From Flavobacteriales bacterium (lineage in GTDB: Bacteria; Bacteroidota; Bacteroidia; Flavobacteriales_E; Vicingaceae), in the NCBI GenBank assembly GCA_016763135.1, contig JAESUI010000365.1, positions 1-8,664 on the forward strand: 8,664 nt of DNA, read 5' to 3'. Positions within the stretch are counted from its first letter, which is position 1; every line of letters starts with the position of its first letter. Of the stretch, positions 1 to 6,493 are shown one piece after another. The translations under genes and the position numbers were made by a program. Below the pieces are notes generated by a model. That model searched no databases. It was not told the origin of the DNA and worked only from the letters and a program-made list of their open reading frames with translations.

Positions 1-198
1 AATGCAATTTGGGGGCTTTGGAGTGCAACTTCTGCACCAACAACAACAGCTAAAAACAATATTAAAATTGCCAAAGAAGAATATGTTCCTGTACTCGCAG
101 AAATAAAAGAATATGTAAAAGAGATAGCTGCCTTAGAAAAAGCTATGGGGACTACTCCATATACTCCTGGTAGAGGTGAAGAATGGAAGGAGGAGTAA
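1..198 (+). CDS. C-terminal end of a possible VPS10/BNR-repeat (glycosyl hydrolase-like) protein, partial
   Basis: An open frame enters from the left edge and ends at TAA 196-198, giving the last 65 residues of a protein whose start is outside the window. The fragment has an alanine/threonine-rich stretch, a lysine- and glutamate-rich helical segment, and a tail with the motif PYTPGR followed by a tryptophan and acidic residues. From memory, large secreted Bacteroidetes proteins with sortilin/VPS10-like BNR repeats often end with a helix and a 'P-[WY]-TPGR-x-x-W' tail, so this family is the best guess. The diagnostic repeats are not in the window, so the identity is tentative; that it is the end of a real gene is well supported by the terminator directly downstream. 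Confidence 0.6.
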   Translation, partial: NAIWGLWSATSAPTTTAKNNIKIAKEEYVPVLAEIKEYVKEIAALEKAMGTTPYTPGRGEEWKEE

Positions 199-222
199 AA
201 AAATCTAAATTCATACAAACAA

Positions 223-254
223 AAAAAAGCCGAAACTTACGTTTCGGCTTTTTT
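223..254. terminator. Bidirectional intrinsic terminator between convergent genes
   Basis: A perfect 10-bp stem, AAGCCGAAAC (227-236) and GTTTCGGCTT (241-250), closes a TTAC loop. It is flanked by an A-run on the left and a T-run on the right, so pairing extends to 14 bp (223-236 with 241-254). On the plus strand the stem is followed by Ts, and the minus strand also ends in Us because of the A-run at 221-228. It lies between the stop at 198 and the stop of the minus-strand gene at 274, so it can end transcription of both. Confidence 0.93.
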
Positions 255-273
255 AATGTTATATGATTTTTAC

Positions 274-483
274 TTATTTCTTAACCGGTATAGGTTGTAA
301 TACGTATTGAGGTCCAAATTTTTCCATTACCCAACTCATTAGCTCATCTATCTCTTCTTCTAACAAGTTTTTACATGCCTTAGTTAACTCCTTTTTAAAG
401 AGCATCACATCAAAACTCATTTTACTCAATACATTTTTACTATACGCTAACATCTTTCTTGATTTTTCCTTTGCCTTTTTCAT
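274..483 (-). CDS. Small conserved-type basic protein of unknown function (69 aa)
   Basis: This encodes a 69-residue protein without signal peptide or membrane segment. The N-terminus is lysine-rich; the middle is predicted helical, with alternating basic and acidic stretches (KKELTKACKNLLEEEIDEL), followed by an aromatic segment (SWVMEKFG) and a proline-containing tail. The pattern 'MLAYSKNVLSKMSFDVMLFKKEL' in outline resembles small hypothetical proteins I associate with flavobacteria, but I know of no function. The frame is open up to 537, but the ATG at 483 is preferred because AAGGAAA lies about 3-9 bases upstream of it, and the extra 18 residues look like untranslated AT-rich sequence. 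It is monocistronic and shares the terminator at 223-254 with its convergent neighbour. Confidence 0.72.
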   Translation of the reverse strand: MKKAKEKSRKMLAYSKNVLSKMSFDVMLFKKELTKACKNLLEEEIDELMSWVMEKFGPQYVLQPIPVKK

Positions 484-753
484 AATTTCCTTTTTCTTAA
501 CGAGTTTAAATCTACAAAATAGTTTTGAATTTTGCAATTCTATTTTGATCTTAATTTTAGTGAAACGCTATTTTAAGAGTTGCTTTTCACAACGATTAAA
601 ATTTCTAGTTGAAATAATCCCGTTGCAAAACGGGATCTATTTTTAACACTTCTTTTTCAACTAGAAGTTCCACTAATAAATACTATAACTTAATACACCC
701 CTAAATTATTATTAGCTATTTTTACTTTTAACTTTTTTAACAATTTTTATAAA
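484..753. other. Divergent intergenic region between the small protein gene and the M61 operon
   Basis: This 270-bp non-coding stretch must hold the promoters for both the minus-strand small gene and the plus-strand operon. It is very AT-rich. TATTTTTA (717-724) resembles the Bacteroidetes -7 element TAnnTTTG except for the last base, but no convincing -33 TTG element lies at the right distance, so I do not call a promoter. The clearest structure is the nested inverted repeat at 603-666. No small open reading frame with good support was seen. Confidence 0.6.
603..666. repeat. Nested inverted repeat (12-bp outer arms around an 8-bp GCAA hairpin)
   Basis: The outer arms TTCTAGTTGAAA (603-614) and TTTCAACTAGAA (655-666) are perfect reverse complements over 12 bp. 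Inside, ATCCCGTT (617-624) and AACGGGAT (629-636) form an 8-bp stem closed by a GCAA tetraloop, a stable GNRA loop in RNA of the plus strand. TATTTTT follows the inner stem. It could be a REP-like palindrome, an RNA element in the leader of the downstream operon, or an attenuator. No flanking direct repeat was seen, so a transposon remnant is not supported. Confidence 0.75.
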
Positions 754-2508
754 ATGAAAAAATTACTTTTTATCCTATTAATCCTTTCTTCTAGCCTACT
801 TCACGCTACAAACATTAGTTATGAAGTGTCTATGAATGAGCCTCATACGCATTATTACAATGTAAAAATGAGCGTTACCGATTACGAAAAGGATTATTTT
901 GACATACAAATGCCAGTTTGGTCACCAGGTTCTTATTTAGTGAGAGAATTTGCAAAAGGTGTTGAGGGTTTAACAGCAACTTTTAATAAAAAAATGCTAA
1001 AGACAGAAAAAATAAACAAGAACACTTGGCGTATTTATGCAGAGAAAGCGAACAATGTTGTTATTAACTACAACGTGTATGCTTTTGAGTTAAGTGTTCG
1101 TACTAGCTTTGTAGATGCTTCACACGCTTACTTTAATGGTACAAGCATGTTCATGTTCATTGATGAGTTAAGAAACACTCCTCATAACCTAACCATTATA
1201 CCATTTAAAGATTGGAAAAAAGTAAGTACTTCTTTACCAAAACTAAAAGGTGGTAAAGGATTTCAGTACCAAGCACCAGATTATGATATTTTAGTTGATT
1301 CTCCTGTGGAGATTGGCAACCAAGTAACCTTTGATTTTACTTCTGCTGGAGTAGTACACCATGTTGCAATGTATGGTAAAGGAAACTATGACATCGAAAC
1401 ACTAAAGACAGACATGGGTAAAGTTACTCAAGCTTGTACTGATGTTTTTGGTGTAAACCCAAATAAAGAATACACCTTTATCATTCATAATTTAACACAT
1501 TTTGGTGGTGGATTAGAGCATTTAAGCTCTACTACTTTGGAAGTTGACCGTTGGACTTATTCTGAAGGTTCTGCCTACAAAGGTTTTTTAAGTTTAGTTG
1601 CTCATGAATACTTTCACCTGTGGAATGTAAAAAGAATACGGCCTCAAGCATTAGGTCCTTTTGATTACAACAATGAAAACTACACAAGCCTTTTATGGGT
1701 AATGGAAGGATTTACAAGTTATTATGATGAGTTGTTATTGTACAGAGCTGGTATATATGATGAAGAATCAATAATGAAAAAATTTAAAGGTTCAATTAAT
1801 AACATCGAAAACCAACCTGGAAATAAAGTACAGCCTGTTGCTCATTCTAGTTTTGATGCGTGGATAAAAGCATATCGTCCAAATGAGAATAGCTATAACA
1901 CAACCATTTCCTATTACTCAAAAGGAAGTGTTGTAGCAAATATGCTCGATTTAATGATAATTAATAAAACAAAAGGGAAAAAGAGCTTAGATAATGTAAT
2001 GCAACACCTATACAATGAGTATTACAAAAAACAAGGTAGAGGATTTACTCCTGATGAAATGAAAAAAACATTAGAAACAGTTTCTGGTTTAAACATGGAT
2101 GCTTTCTTTGAGAAATACATCAATGGAACTCAAACCTTTGATTACAAAACGATATTTGGCTATGCAGGTTTAACGGTAGATATTGTAGTAGATGACAACG
2201 TTAGTTTAGGGGTTTCTACTTCAGGAAATAAAATAAAAAAAGTATATAGAGGAACTTCTGCATATGTTGGTGGTTTAAATGTAAATGATGAGATCTTGGC
2301 CATTGATGGCTATAGAGTTCATAGTGATATTAGTGATTATATTTTAGGAAGACCTATTGGAGAGGAAGTCTCTATACTAATAAGTCGTGATGATATTATC
2401 CAAACCATCACCTTACCTCTATTAGCAAAAGGCAGTAAACGCTTCTTTATCTTTAATGAATCTGGCAAGAAAAATAGTGTTCACAAAAAATGGTTATCAC
2501 AAAAATGA
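754..2508 (+). CDS. M61 family metallopeptidase (glycyl aminopeptidase-like) with C-terminal PDZ domain, secreted
   Basis: This is a predicted zinc metalloprotease of family M61, which in characterised members releases N-terminal glycine or alanine from peptides. The 584 residues begin with a signal peptide (MKKLLFILLILSSSLLHA), so it acts in the periplasm or at the cell surface. The M61 N-terminal beta domain covers roughly residues 20-190. The catalytic part shows GGGLEHLSST (251-260), the zinc motif HEYFH (284-288) continuing as LWNVKRIRP, and the third zinc ligand E318 in MEGFTSYYDE. A PDZ domain occupies about 469-561. All catalytic residues are intact. It is the first gene of the plus-strand operon and its stop overlaps the next start (ATGA). 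The ATG at 754 begins the signal peptide exactly and has no strong Shine-Dalgarno, as is common in Bacteroidetes. Confidence 0.95.
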   Translation: MKKLLFILLILSSSLLHATNISYEVSMNEPHTHYYNVKMSVTDYEKDYFDIQMPVWSPGSYLVREFAKGVEGLTATFNKKMLKTEKINKNTWRIYAEKANNVVINYNVYAFELSVRTSFVDASHAYFNGTSMFMFIDELRNTPHNLTIIPFKDWKKVSTSLPKLKGGKGFQYQAPDYDILVDSPVEIGNQVTFDFTSAGVVHHVAMYGKGNYDIETLKTDMGKVTQACTDVFGVNPNKEYTFIIHNLTHFGGGLEHLSSTTLEVDRWTYSEGSAYKGFLSLVAHEYFHLWNVKRIRPQALGPFDYNNENYTSLLWVMEGFTSYYDELLLYRAGIYDEESIMKKFKGSINNIENQPGNKVQPVAHSSFDAWIKAYRPNENSYNTTISYYSKGSVVANMLDLMIINKTKGKKSLDNVMQHLYNEYYKKQGRGFTPDEMKKTLETVSGLNMDAFFEKYINGTQTFDYKTIFGYAGLTVDIVVDDNVSLGVSTSGNKIKKVYRGTSAYVGGLNVNDEILAIDGYRVHSDISDYILGRPIGEEVSILISRDDIIQTITLPLLAKGSKRFFIFNESGKKNSVHKKWLSQK

Positions 2509-3014
2509 TTACATCACTAATTGTAGCTATTGCTAAAAACAATGTAATTGGTAAGGACAATGACCTGATTTGGCATTTACCAAACGATATGAAATTCTTT
2601 AAGGAAAAAACCCTAAACCATCATATCATCACGGGTCGAAAGAACTATATCTCTATACCAGAAAAATACAGACCACTGGTTAATAGAACTAATATTGTTT
2701 TAACTAGACAAACAGATTTTAGTGAAGATGGTTGTGTGGTATCTCATTCTTTAGAAGATGCAATTGCTCACGCTAAAAACAATAATGAAACAGAACTTTT
2801 TATTATTGGTGGTGGGCAAATTTATAAAGAAGCATTAGAAAAAGGATTGATTGACAGAATGTATATTACTCATGTTCACCAAGAATTTGAAGGTGACACT
2901 TTCTTCCCTCAAATAAATAATGAAGTTTGGAAAAAAGTTTCGGAAACAACTAATCCGACTGATGAAAAACACCGCTATTCCTACTCGTTTGTTGTTTATG
3001 AAAAAATGAATTAA
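2505..3014 (+). CDS. folA: Dihydrofolate reductase
   Basis: The enzyme reduces dihydrofolate to tetrahydrofolate with NADPH in the cytoplasm, supplying one-carbon carriers for thymidylate and purine synthesis; it is the target of trimethoprim. The 169-residue product has the family's usual length. Visible motifs are the N-terminal LIVAIAKNNVIG strand, WHLPNDMKFFK with the catalytic acid D28 (equivalent to E. coli Asp27), the cofactor segment ITGRKNYISIP, the IIGGGQIY motif and the C-terminal EGDTFFP. An ATG at 2490 is in frame, but the start at 2505 is preferred: it yields the normal DHFR N-terminus and forms an ATGA overlap with the stop of the M61 gene, implying translational coupling. Confidence 0.97.
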   Translation: MITSLIVAIAKNNVIGKDNDLIWHLPNDMKFFKEKTLNHHIITGRKNYISIPEKYRPLVNRTNIVLTRQTDFSEDGCVVSHSLEDAIAHAKNNNETELFIIGGGQIYKEALEKGLIDRMYITHVHQEFEGDTFFPQINNEVWKKVSETTNPTDEKHRYSYSFVVYEKMN

Positions 3015-3025
3015 ATCTAGAAAAT

Positions 3026-3861
3026 ATGCTTACAGTTAATCCAAAAGATCTTGAAATTCCACAACTTCATCGTTACTTATTAGGTGCTATCGGACCAAGG
3101 CCAATTGCTTTTGCGAGTACCATTGATTCAAATGGAGTTCCAAATTTAAGCCCCTTTAGTTTCTTCAATGTTTTAGTGCTAACCCACCAATCATGATTTT
3201 TTCTCCTGCTCGCAGCGGAAGAACTGGTGCTACTAAAAACACATTGGATAATGTAAAAGCGGTTAAAGAAGTAGTGATTAATGTAGTAAATTATGACATT
3301 GTTCAACAAATGTCTTTATCAAGTTCTCCGTATGATTCCTCTATTGACGAATTTGTAAAGGCTGGATTAACTCCAGTTCCTTCAGAAGATATTAAACCAT
3401 TTAGAGTCAAAGAGTCTCCTGTTCAATTTGAATGTAAAGTAAATGAGGTTATTGAATTAGGACAAAATGGTGGTGCGGGTAATTTGGTGATATGCGAAGT
3501 AGTAAAAATTCACATTAACGAGGATGTATTGGATGAAAATGGGATGATAGACCAACATAAAATTGATTTGGTGAGCCGTATGGGCGGAAATTGGTATTGT
3601 AGAGCTGATAAAAATTCGATGTTCGAAATTCAAAAACCCATTACTACAATTGGTATTGGTGTAGATCAAATTCCAGAAGAAATCAGAAACAGTTCAATTT
3701 TATCTGGCAACGATTTAGGTTTATTAGGAGGTGTTGAAGCTATTCCAACTGAACAAGAGGTAAACAGTTTTAATGCTCCAGGTGGTGAAAAACATCAAAT
3801 GGCTAAAAGTTTACTCAACAAAGGAGAGGTTATAAATGCATGGAAAACCTTACTTAAATAG
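3026..3861 (+). pseudogene. Flavin reductase-like FMN-binding protein, interrupted by a one-base frameshift
   Basis: The reading frame starts at ATG 3026, 11 bases after folA, and encodes a typical flavin reductase-like N-terminus (LLGAIGPRPIAFAST, then NLSPFSFFNV). At the T-run 3171-3174 the frame is lost and TGA follows at 3194-3196, giving only 56 residues. The rest of the family sequence continues uninterrupted in the -1 frame to TAG 3859-3861: SANPPIMIFSPARSGR, then VVINVVNYDIVQQMSLSS, ESPVQFECKVNE, GGAGNLVICEVVK and RMGGNWYCRA. Adding one T would restore FNVFSANPP and a 278-residue protein of the family's normal kind (DIM6/NTAB group, FMN-dependent; substrate unknown). Downstream sequence shows no other lesion, so this is either a very recent mutation or a sequencing/assembly error in a homopolymer. 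ATG 3193 overlaps the premature stop, so a 222-residue remnant could be translated, but it would lack conserved N-terminal sequence. Confidence 0.9.
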
Positions 3862-3864
3862 GTA

Positions 3865-5253
3865 ATGAGTTTTACAGACAAATACACTAAAGCATTTAAA
3901 TACTTCCTACCTGCCCCTTTTACCATTGCCATTTCATTAACCATTATTACTTTTCTTATTGCTTTTTTTGCCACTCGGCCTGAAACAGAAAGTCTTTCAG
4001 GTTATTCTATTCAGCTACTAAGGTATTGGGAAGAAGGGCTATGGAATTCAGGTTTATTGGTTTTTGCCATCCAAATGATGTTAATGTTGGTTTTAGGCCA
4101 CGTTTTAGCCCTTACAAAGCCAGTAAACTACATTGTTAACCTTGCAGTAAGATCGTGTAACAGCACTGCTAAAGCAGCTGCATTGGTGACTTTATTAACT
4201 ATTATGGTTGCTTTATTTAATTGGGGCTTAGGTTTAATCTTTGGTGCCATTTTCGCAAGAAAAGTAGCAGAACATGCTACCAAATTAAAAATCAAACTCA
4301 ATTATCCTATTATTGGCGCTGCTGGTTACTCTGGCTTAATGGTCTGGCATGGAGGTTTATCTGGCTCTTCACTAGCTAAAGTAGCAGAACCTGGTCATTT
4401 AAAAAGCATGATGGCTGGTATTTTACCAGAAAGTGAAATTGCTTTACTTCCAGAGAAAATTTCTTATTGGGAAACAGTAGGTTCTAATATGAACCTATTT
4501 GTAACAGCGTTGTTGCTCATTATTTTACCCCTAGCCATGTATTGGATGGGAAAAAGAACTACTTCTACTTTAATAAATGTTTCTGATAATGAAGTTGAAG
4601 AAGAAATAACAAAACTTGAAGGTGCTGAAAAGTTAGATCACTCAAAGCTTTTCTCTTTATTTTTTGGAGGAGTAGTTTTATTCTATGTTGGTTATAAAAT
4701 AGTAGTGGATTATAATTATAGTGTATTGGATTTCTTTACTCCTAACAACATTAATCTATTATTATTGGCACTTGCCATAATTCTACATAAAAGCTTCTAT
4801 AACTTCTTAAAAGCGATAGATAAAGCTATTTCTGGTGCTTCTGGAATATTAATTCAATTTCCGCTTTACTTTGGTATAATGGGTATTATGAAGAGTTCAG
4901 GTTTAGTTACTGATATCTCTGCATTTTTTGTTGAAGTATCTAATGAAACCACTTACCCTATATTCACTTTTTTAAGTGCAGGGTTGGTAAACATTTTTGT
5001 TCCAAGTGGTGGTGGTCAGTGGGCTGTTCAAGGTCCAATAATTGTACAAGCAGCAAGTGATTTAGGAATTTCTTTACCTAAAAGCATTATGGCTTTAGCG
5101 TATGGAGATCAATTAACCAACATGCTACAACCATTCTGGGCCTTACCTCTTTTAGGAATTACTGGTCTTAAAGCAAAGGAAATTTTACCCTATACGTTAT
5201 TCTTAATGTTAATTGGAACTGTTATTTACCTAACAGGATTATTGATTTTTTAA
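3865..5253 (+). CDS. Short-chain fatty acid transporter, AtoE family
   Basis: This is an inner-membrane protein of the AtoE/TIGR00366 family, predicted to carry short-chain fatty acids such as acetate-to-butyrate size carboxylates or acetoacetate; the real substrate is unknown here. Its 462 residues are close to the family length of about 440-470. It has many hydrophobic segments, with family-type stretches GHVLALTKPVNYIV (79-92), FNWGLGLIFGAIFARK (118-133), AGYSGLMVWHGGLSGS (153-168) and VPSGGGQWAVQGP (379-391). The charged stretch around residues 230-260 is probably a cytoplasmic loop. It starts 3 bases after the flavin reductase gene and is the last gene of the operon, with only 4 bases before the convergent permease gene. 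No other fatty acid or ketone-body genes are nearby. The family call is firm; the direction and substrate are inferred. Confidence 0.9.
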   Translation: MSFTDKYTKAFKYFLPAPFTIAISLTIITFLIAFFATRPETESLSGYSIQLLRYWEEGLWNSGLLVFAIQMMLMLVLGHVLALTKPVNYIVNLAVRSCNSTAKAAALVTLLTIMVALFNWGLGLIFGAIFARKVAEHATKLKIKLNYPIIGAAGYSGLMVWHGGLSGSSLAKVAEPGHLKSMMAGILPESEIALLPEKISYWETVGSNMNLFVTALLLIILPLAMYWMGKRTTSTLINVSDNEVEEEITKLEGAEKLDHSKLFSLFFGGVVLFYVGYKIVVDYNYSVLDFFTPNNINLLLLALAIILHKSFYNFLKAIDKAISGASGILIQFPLYFGIMGIMKSSGLVTDISAFFVEVSNETTYPIFTFLSAGLVNIFVPSGGGQWAVQGPIIVQAASDLGISLPKSIMALAYGDQLTNMLQPFWALPLLGITGLKAKEILPYTLFLMLIGTVIYLTGLLIF

Positions 5254-5257
5254 TCAG

Positions 5258-6493
5258 CTAAACTGAAGGCATGTCATCCACCGCTTTAGAATCCAAGGAA
5301 TCTCTAAGTCCGTTCCCTACTAATACAAAAGCTAATACCATTAATATAATTGCAATACCTGGTAATATTGCTAAATAAGCTTTACCCGTGATTAAATATC
5401 CTTTATGCTCTGCAATTATTTTCCCCCAAGTTGCTTGTGGTGGTTGAGCACCAAATCCTAAAAAGCTTAATCCTGCTTCTATTAAAATTGCAGCAGCAAA
5501 GTTAATTGCAGAGATTACAATTACAGGACCTAATACATTTGGTATAATATGCTTAAAGATGATTCTTCCATTTGTAAAACCTAAAGCTCTCCCCGCTTCT
5601 ACAAATTCCTTTTCTCTTAAACTCAACATTTGCCCTCTTACTACTCTAGCAACTTCTACCCACATTGTTAAACCAACAGCAATAAACACTTGCCATGTTC
5701 CTTTCCCTAAAGCCATAGTAATAGCAATTACTAAAAGTAATGTTGGAATAGACCATACCACATTAATAAACCACATAATTACATCATCTATCCAACCTCT
5801 ATAATAACCAGACAACGCTCCTAAAGTTATTCCTATTACTATAGATATGAAAACTGAAATAAATCCAACAAATAAAGAAATCCATGTACCAGCCATTAAA
5901 CGACTCAACATATCTCTTCCATATTTATCTGTTCCTAAATAATACTTTTGGGTAACAATATTATTCTCCTTAATTGTTGCTATTAACTCTTCAATTGCAA
6001 TGTGTTTTTTTCCTTCATCTATAGAATAGAAATCCAAATAACCATTAGACTCTGTAACATCATTGTGATCTAAAGGATAAACTATATCAGCTATGTTATA
6101 CTTAACTATTTGACCATTATTTACATTACCTCCTGTATATTTTTCTACAATAAGGTTAAACCCTTCAAAACTGTAATCATAAATTGGTACAGTAGTAAAA
6201 TCATTATTAACACCTTCATTGATAGATTCCCAAAAACTTATATCTTTTCGTTCTTGATTTTTTTTAATGTGAAGTAAATCTACAGTAAAACCTGGTTTTT
6301 GAGTGGTAATTTCTAAAACTTGATCATTTGCTTTTGGAGTTCCATCTGGGCGAATTAATGGCCCTAATACCGCAACAACTATAGCGAATAAAATAATAAA
6401 AAGACCAAACATAGAAAGTTTGTTCTTTTTTAAACGATACCAAGCAATTTGTGATAACGATTTAGATTGTATGTCTTTTCCCTTTTTACTCAT
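5258..6493 (-). CDS. OppC/DppC-type ABC transporter permease with a long extracytoplasmic insertion
   Basis: This is an inner-membrane permease subunit of a peptide/nickel/opine-type ABC transporter. The product has 411 residues, against about 300 for E. coli OppC or DppC. TM1 spans about 27-47. Next comes a polar stretch of about 130 residues (50-183), then the family motif YYLGTDKYGRDMLSRLM (184-200), further membrane segments, and the ATPase-coupling EAA loop FVEAGRALGF...HIIPN (297-319), followed by GLSFLGFGAQPPQATWG (341-357). The partner OppB permease, ATPases and binding protein are not in the window. The frame is open to 6514, but the ATG at 6493 is chosen because it overlaps the upstream glycosyltransferase stop (TAATG), has AAGGAAG upstream, and gives the usual short basic N-terminus. 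The substrate is unknown; the insertion probably lies in the periplasm. Confidence 0.92.
   Translation of the reverse strand: MSKKGKDIQSKSLSQIAWYRLKKNKLSMFGLFIILFAIVVAVLGPLIRPDGTPKANDQVLEITTQKPGFTVDLLHIKKNQERKDISFWESINEGVNNDFTTVPIYDYSFEGFNLIVEKYTGGNVNNGQIVKYNIADIVYPLDHNDVTESNGYLDFYSIDEGKKHIAIEELIATIKENNIVTQKYYLGTDKYGRDMLSRLMAGTWISLFVGFISVFISIVIGITLGALSGYYRGWIDDVIMWFINVVWSIPTLLLVIAITMALGKGTWQVFIAVGLTMWVEVARVVRGQMLSLREKEFVEAGRALGFTNGRIIFKHIIPNVLGPVIVISAINFAAAILIEAGLSFLGFGAQPPQATWGKIIAEHKGYLITGKAYLAILPGIAIILMVLAFVLVGNGLRDSLDSKAVDDMPSV

Noticed and set aside
603..666. Miniature transposon or insertion-sequence remnant
   Set aside because: No target-site duplication flanks the 12-bp arms and the unit is too short; a REP-like or RNA element is more economical.
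2490..2504. Upstream ATG as the DHFR start
   Set aside because: It adds five residues absent from normal DHFR N-termini; the ATG at 2505 fits the family and the ATGA overlap.
3166..3177. Programmed -1 ribosomal frameshifting at the T-run
   Set aside because: In the zero frame the site reads T-GTT-TTA, which is not an X-XXY-YYZ slippery heptamer (the P-site tRNA would mispair). No downstream hairpin was evident, and this family is not known for recoding.
3073..3309. Minus-strand open frame opposite the flavin reductase gene, and a similar one at 3457-3669
   Set aside because: Both lie antisense to conserved coding sequence and have no recognisable protein character.
3193..3861. A stand-alone 222-residue plus-strand gene
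   Set aside because: Its first residues continue the conserved flavin reductase sequence encoded just upstream in another frame, so it is the 3' part of one frameshifted gene starting at 3026.
5559..5804. Plus-strand open frame inside the permease gene, and similar frames at 7717-8037 and 8104-8346
   Set aside because: They are antisense shadows of conserved membrane-protein genes, with unlikely amino acid composition and no start signals.
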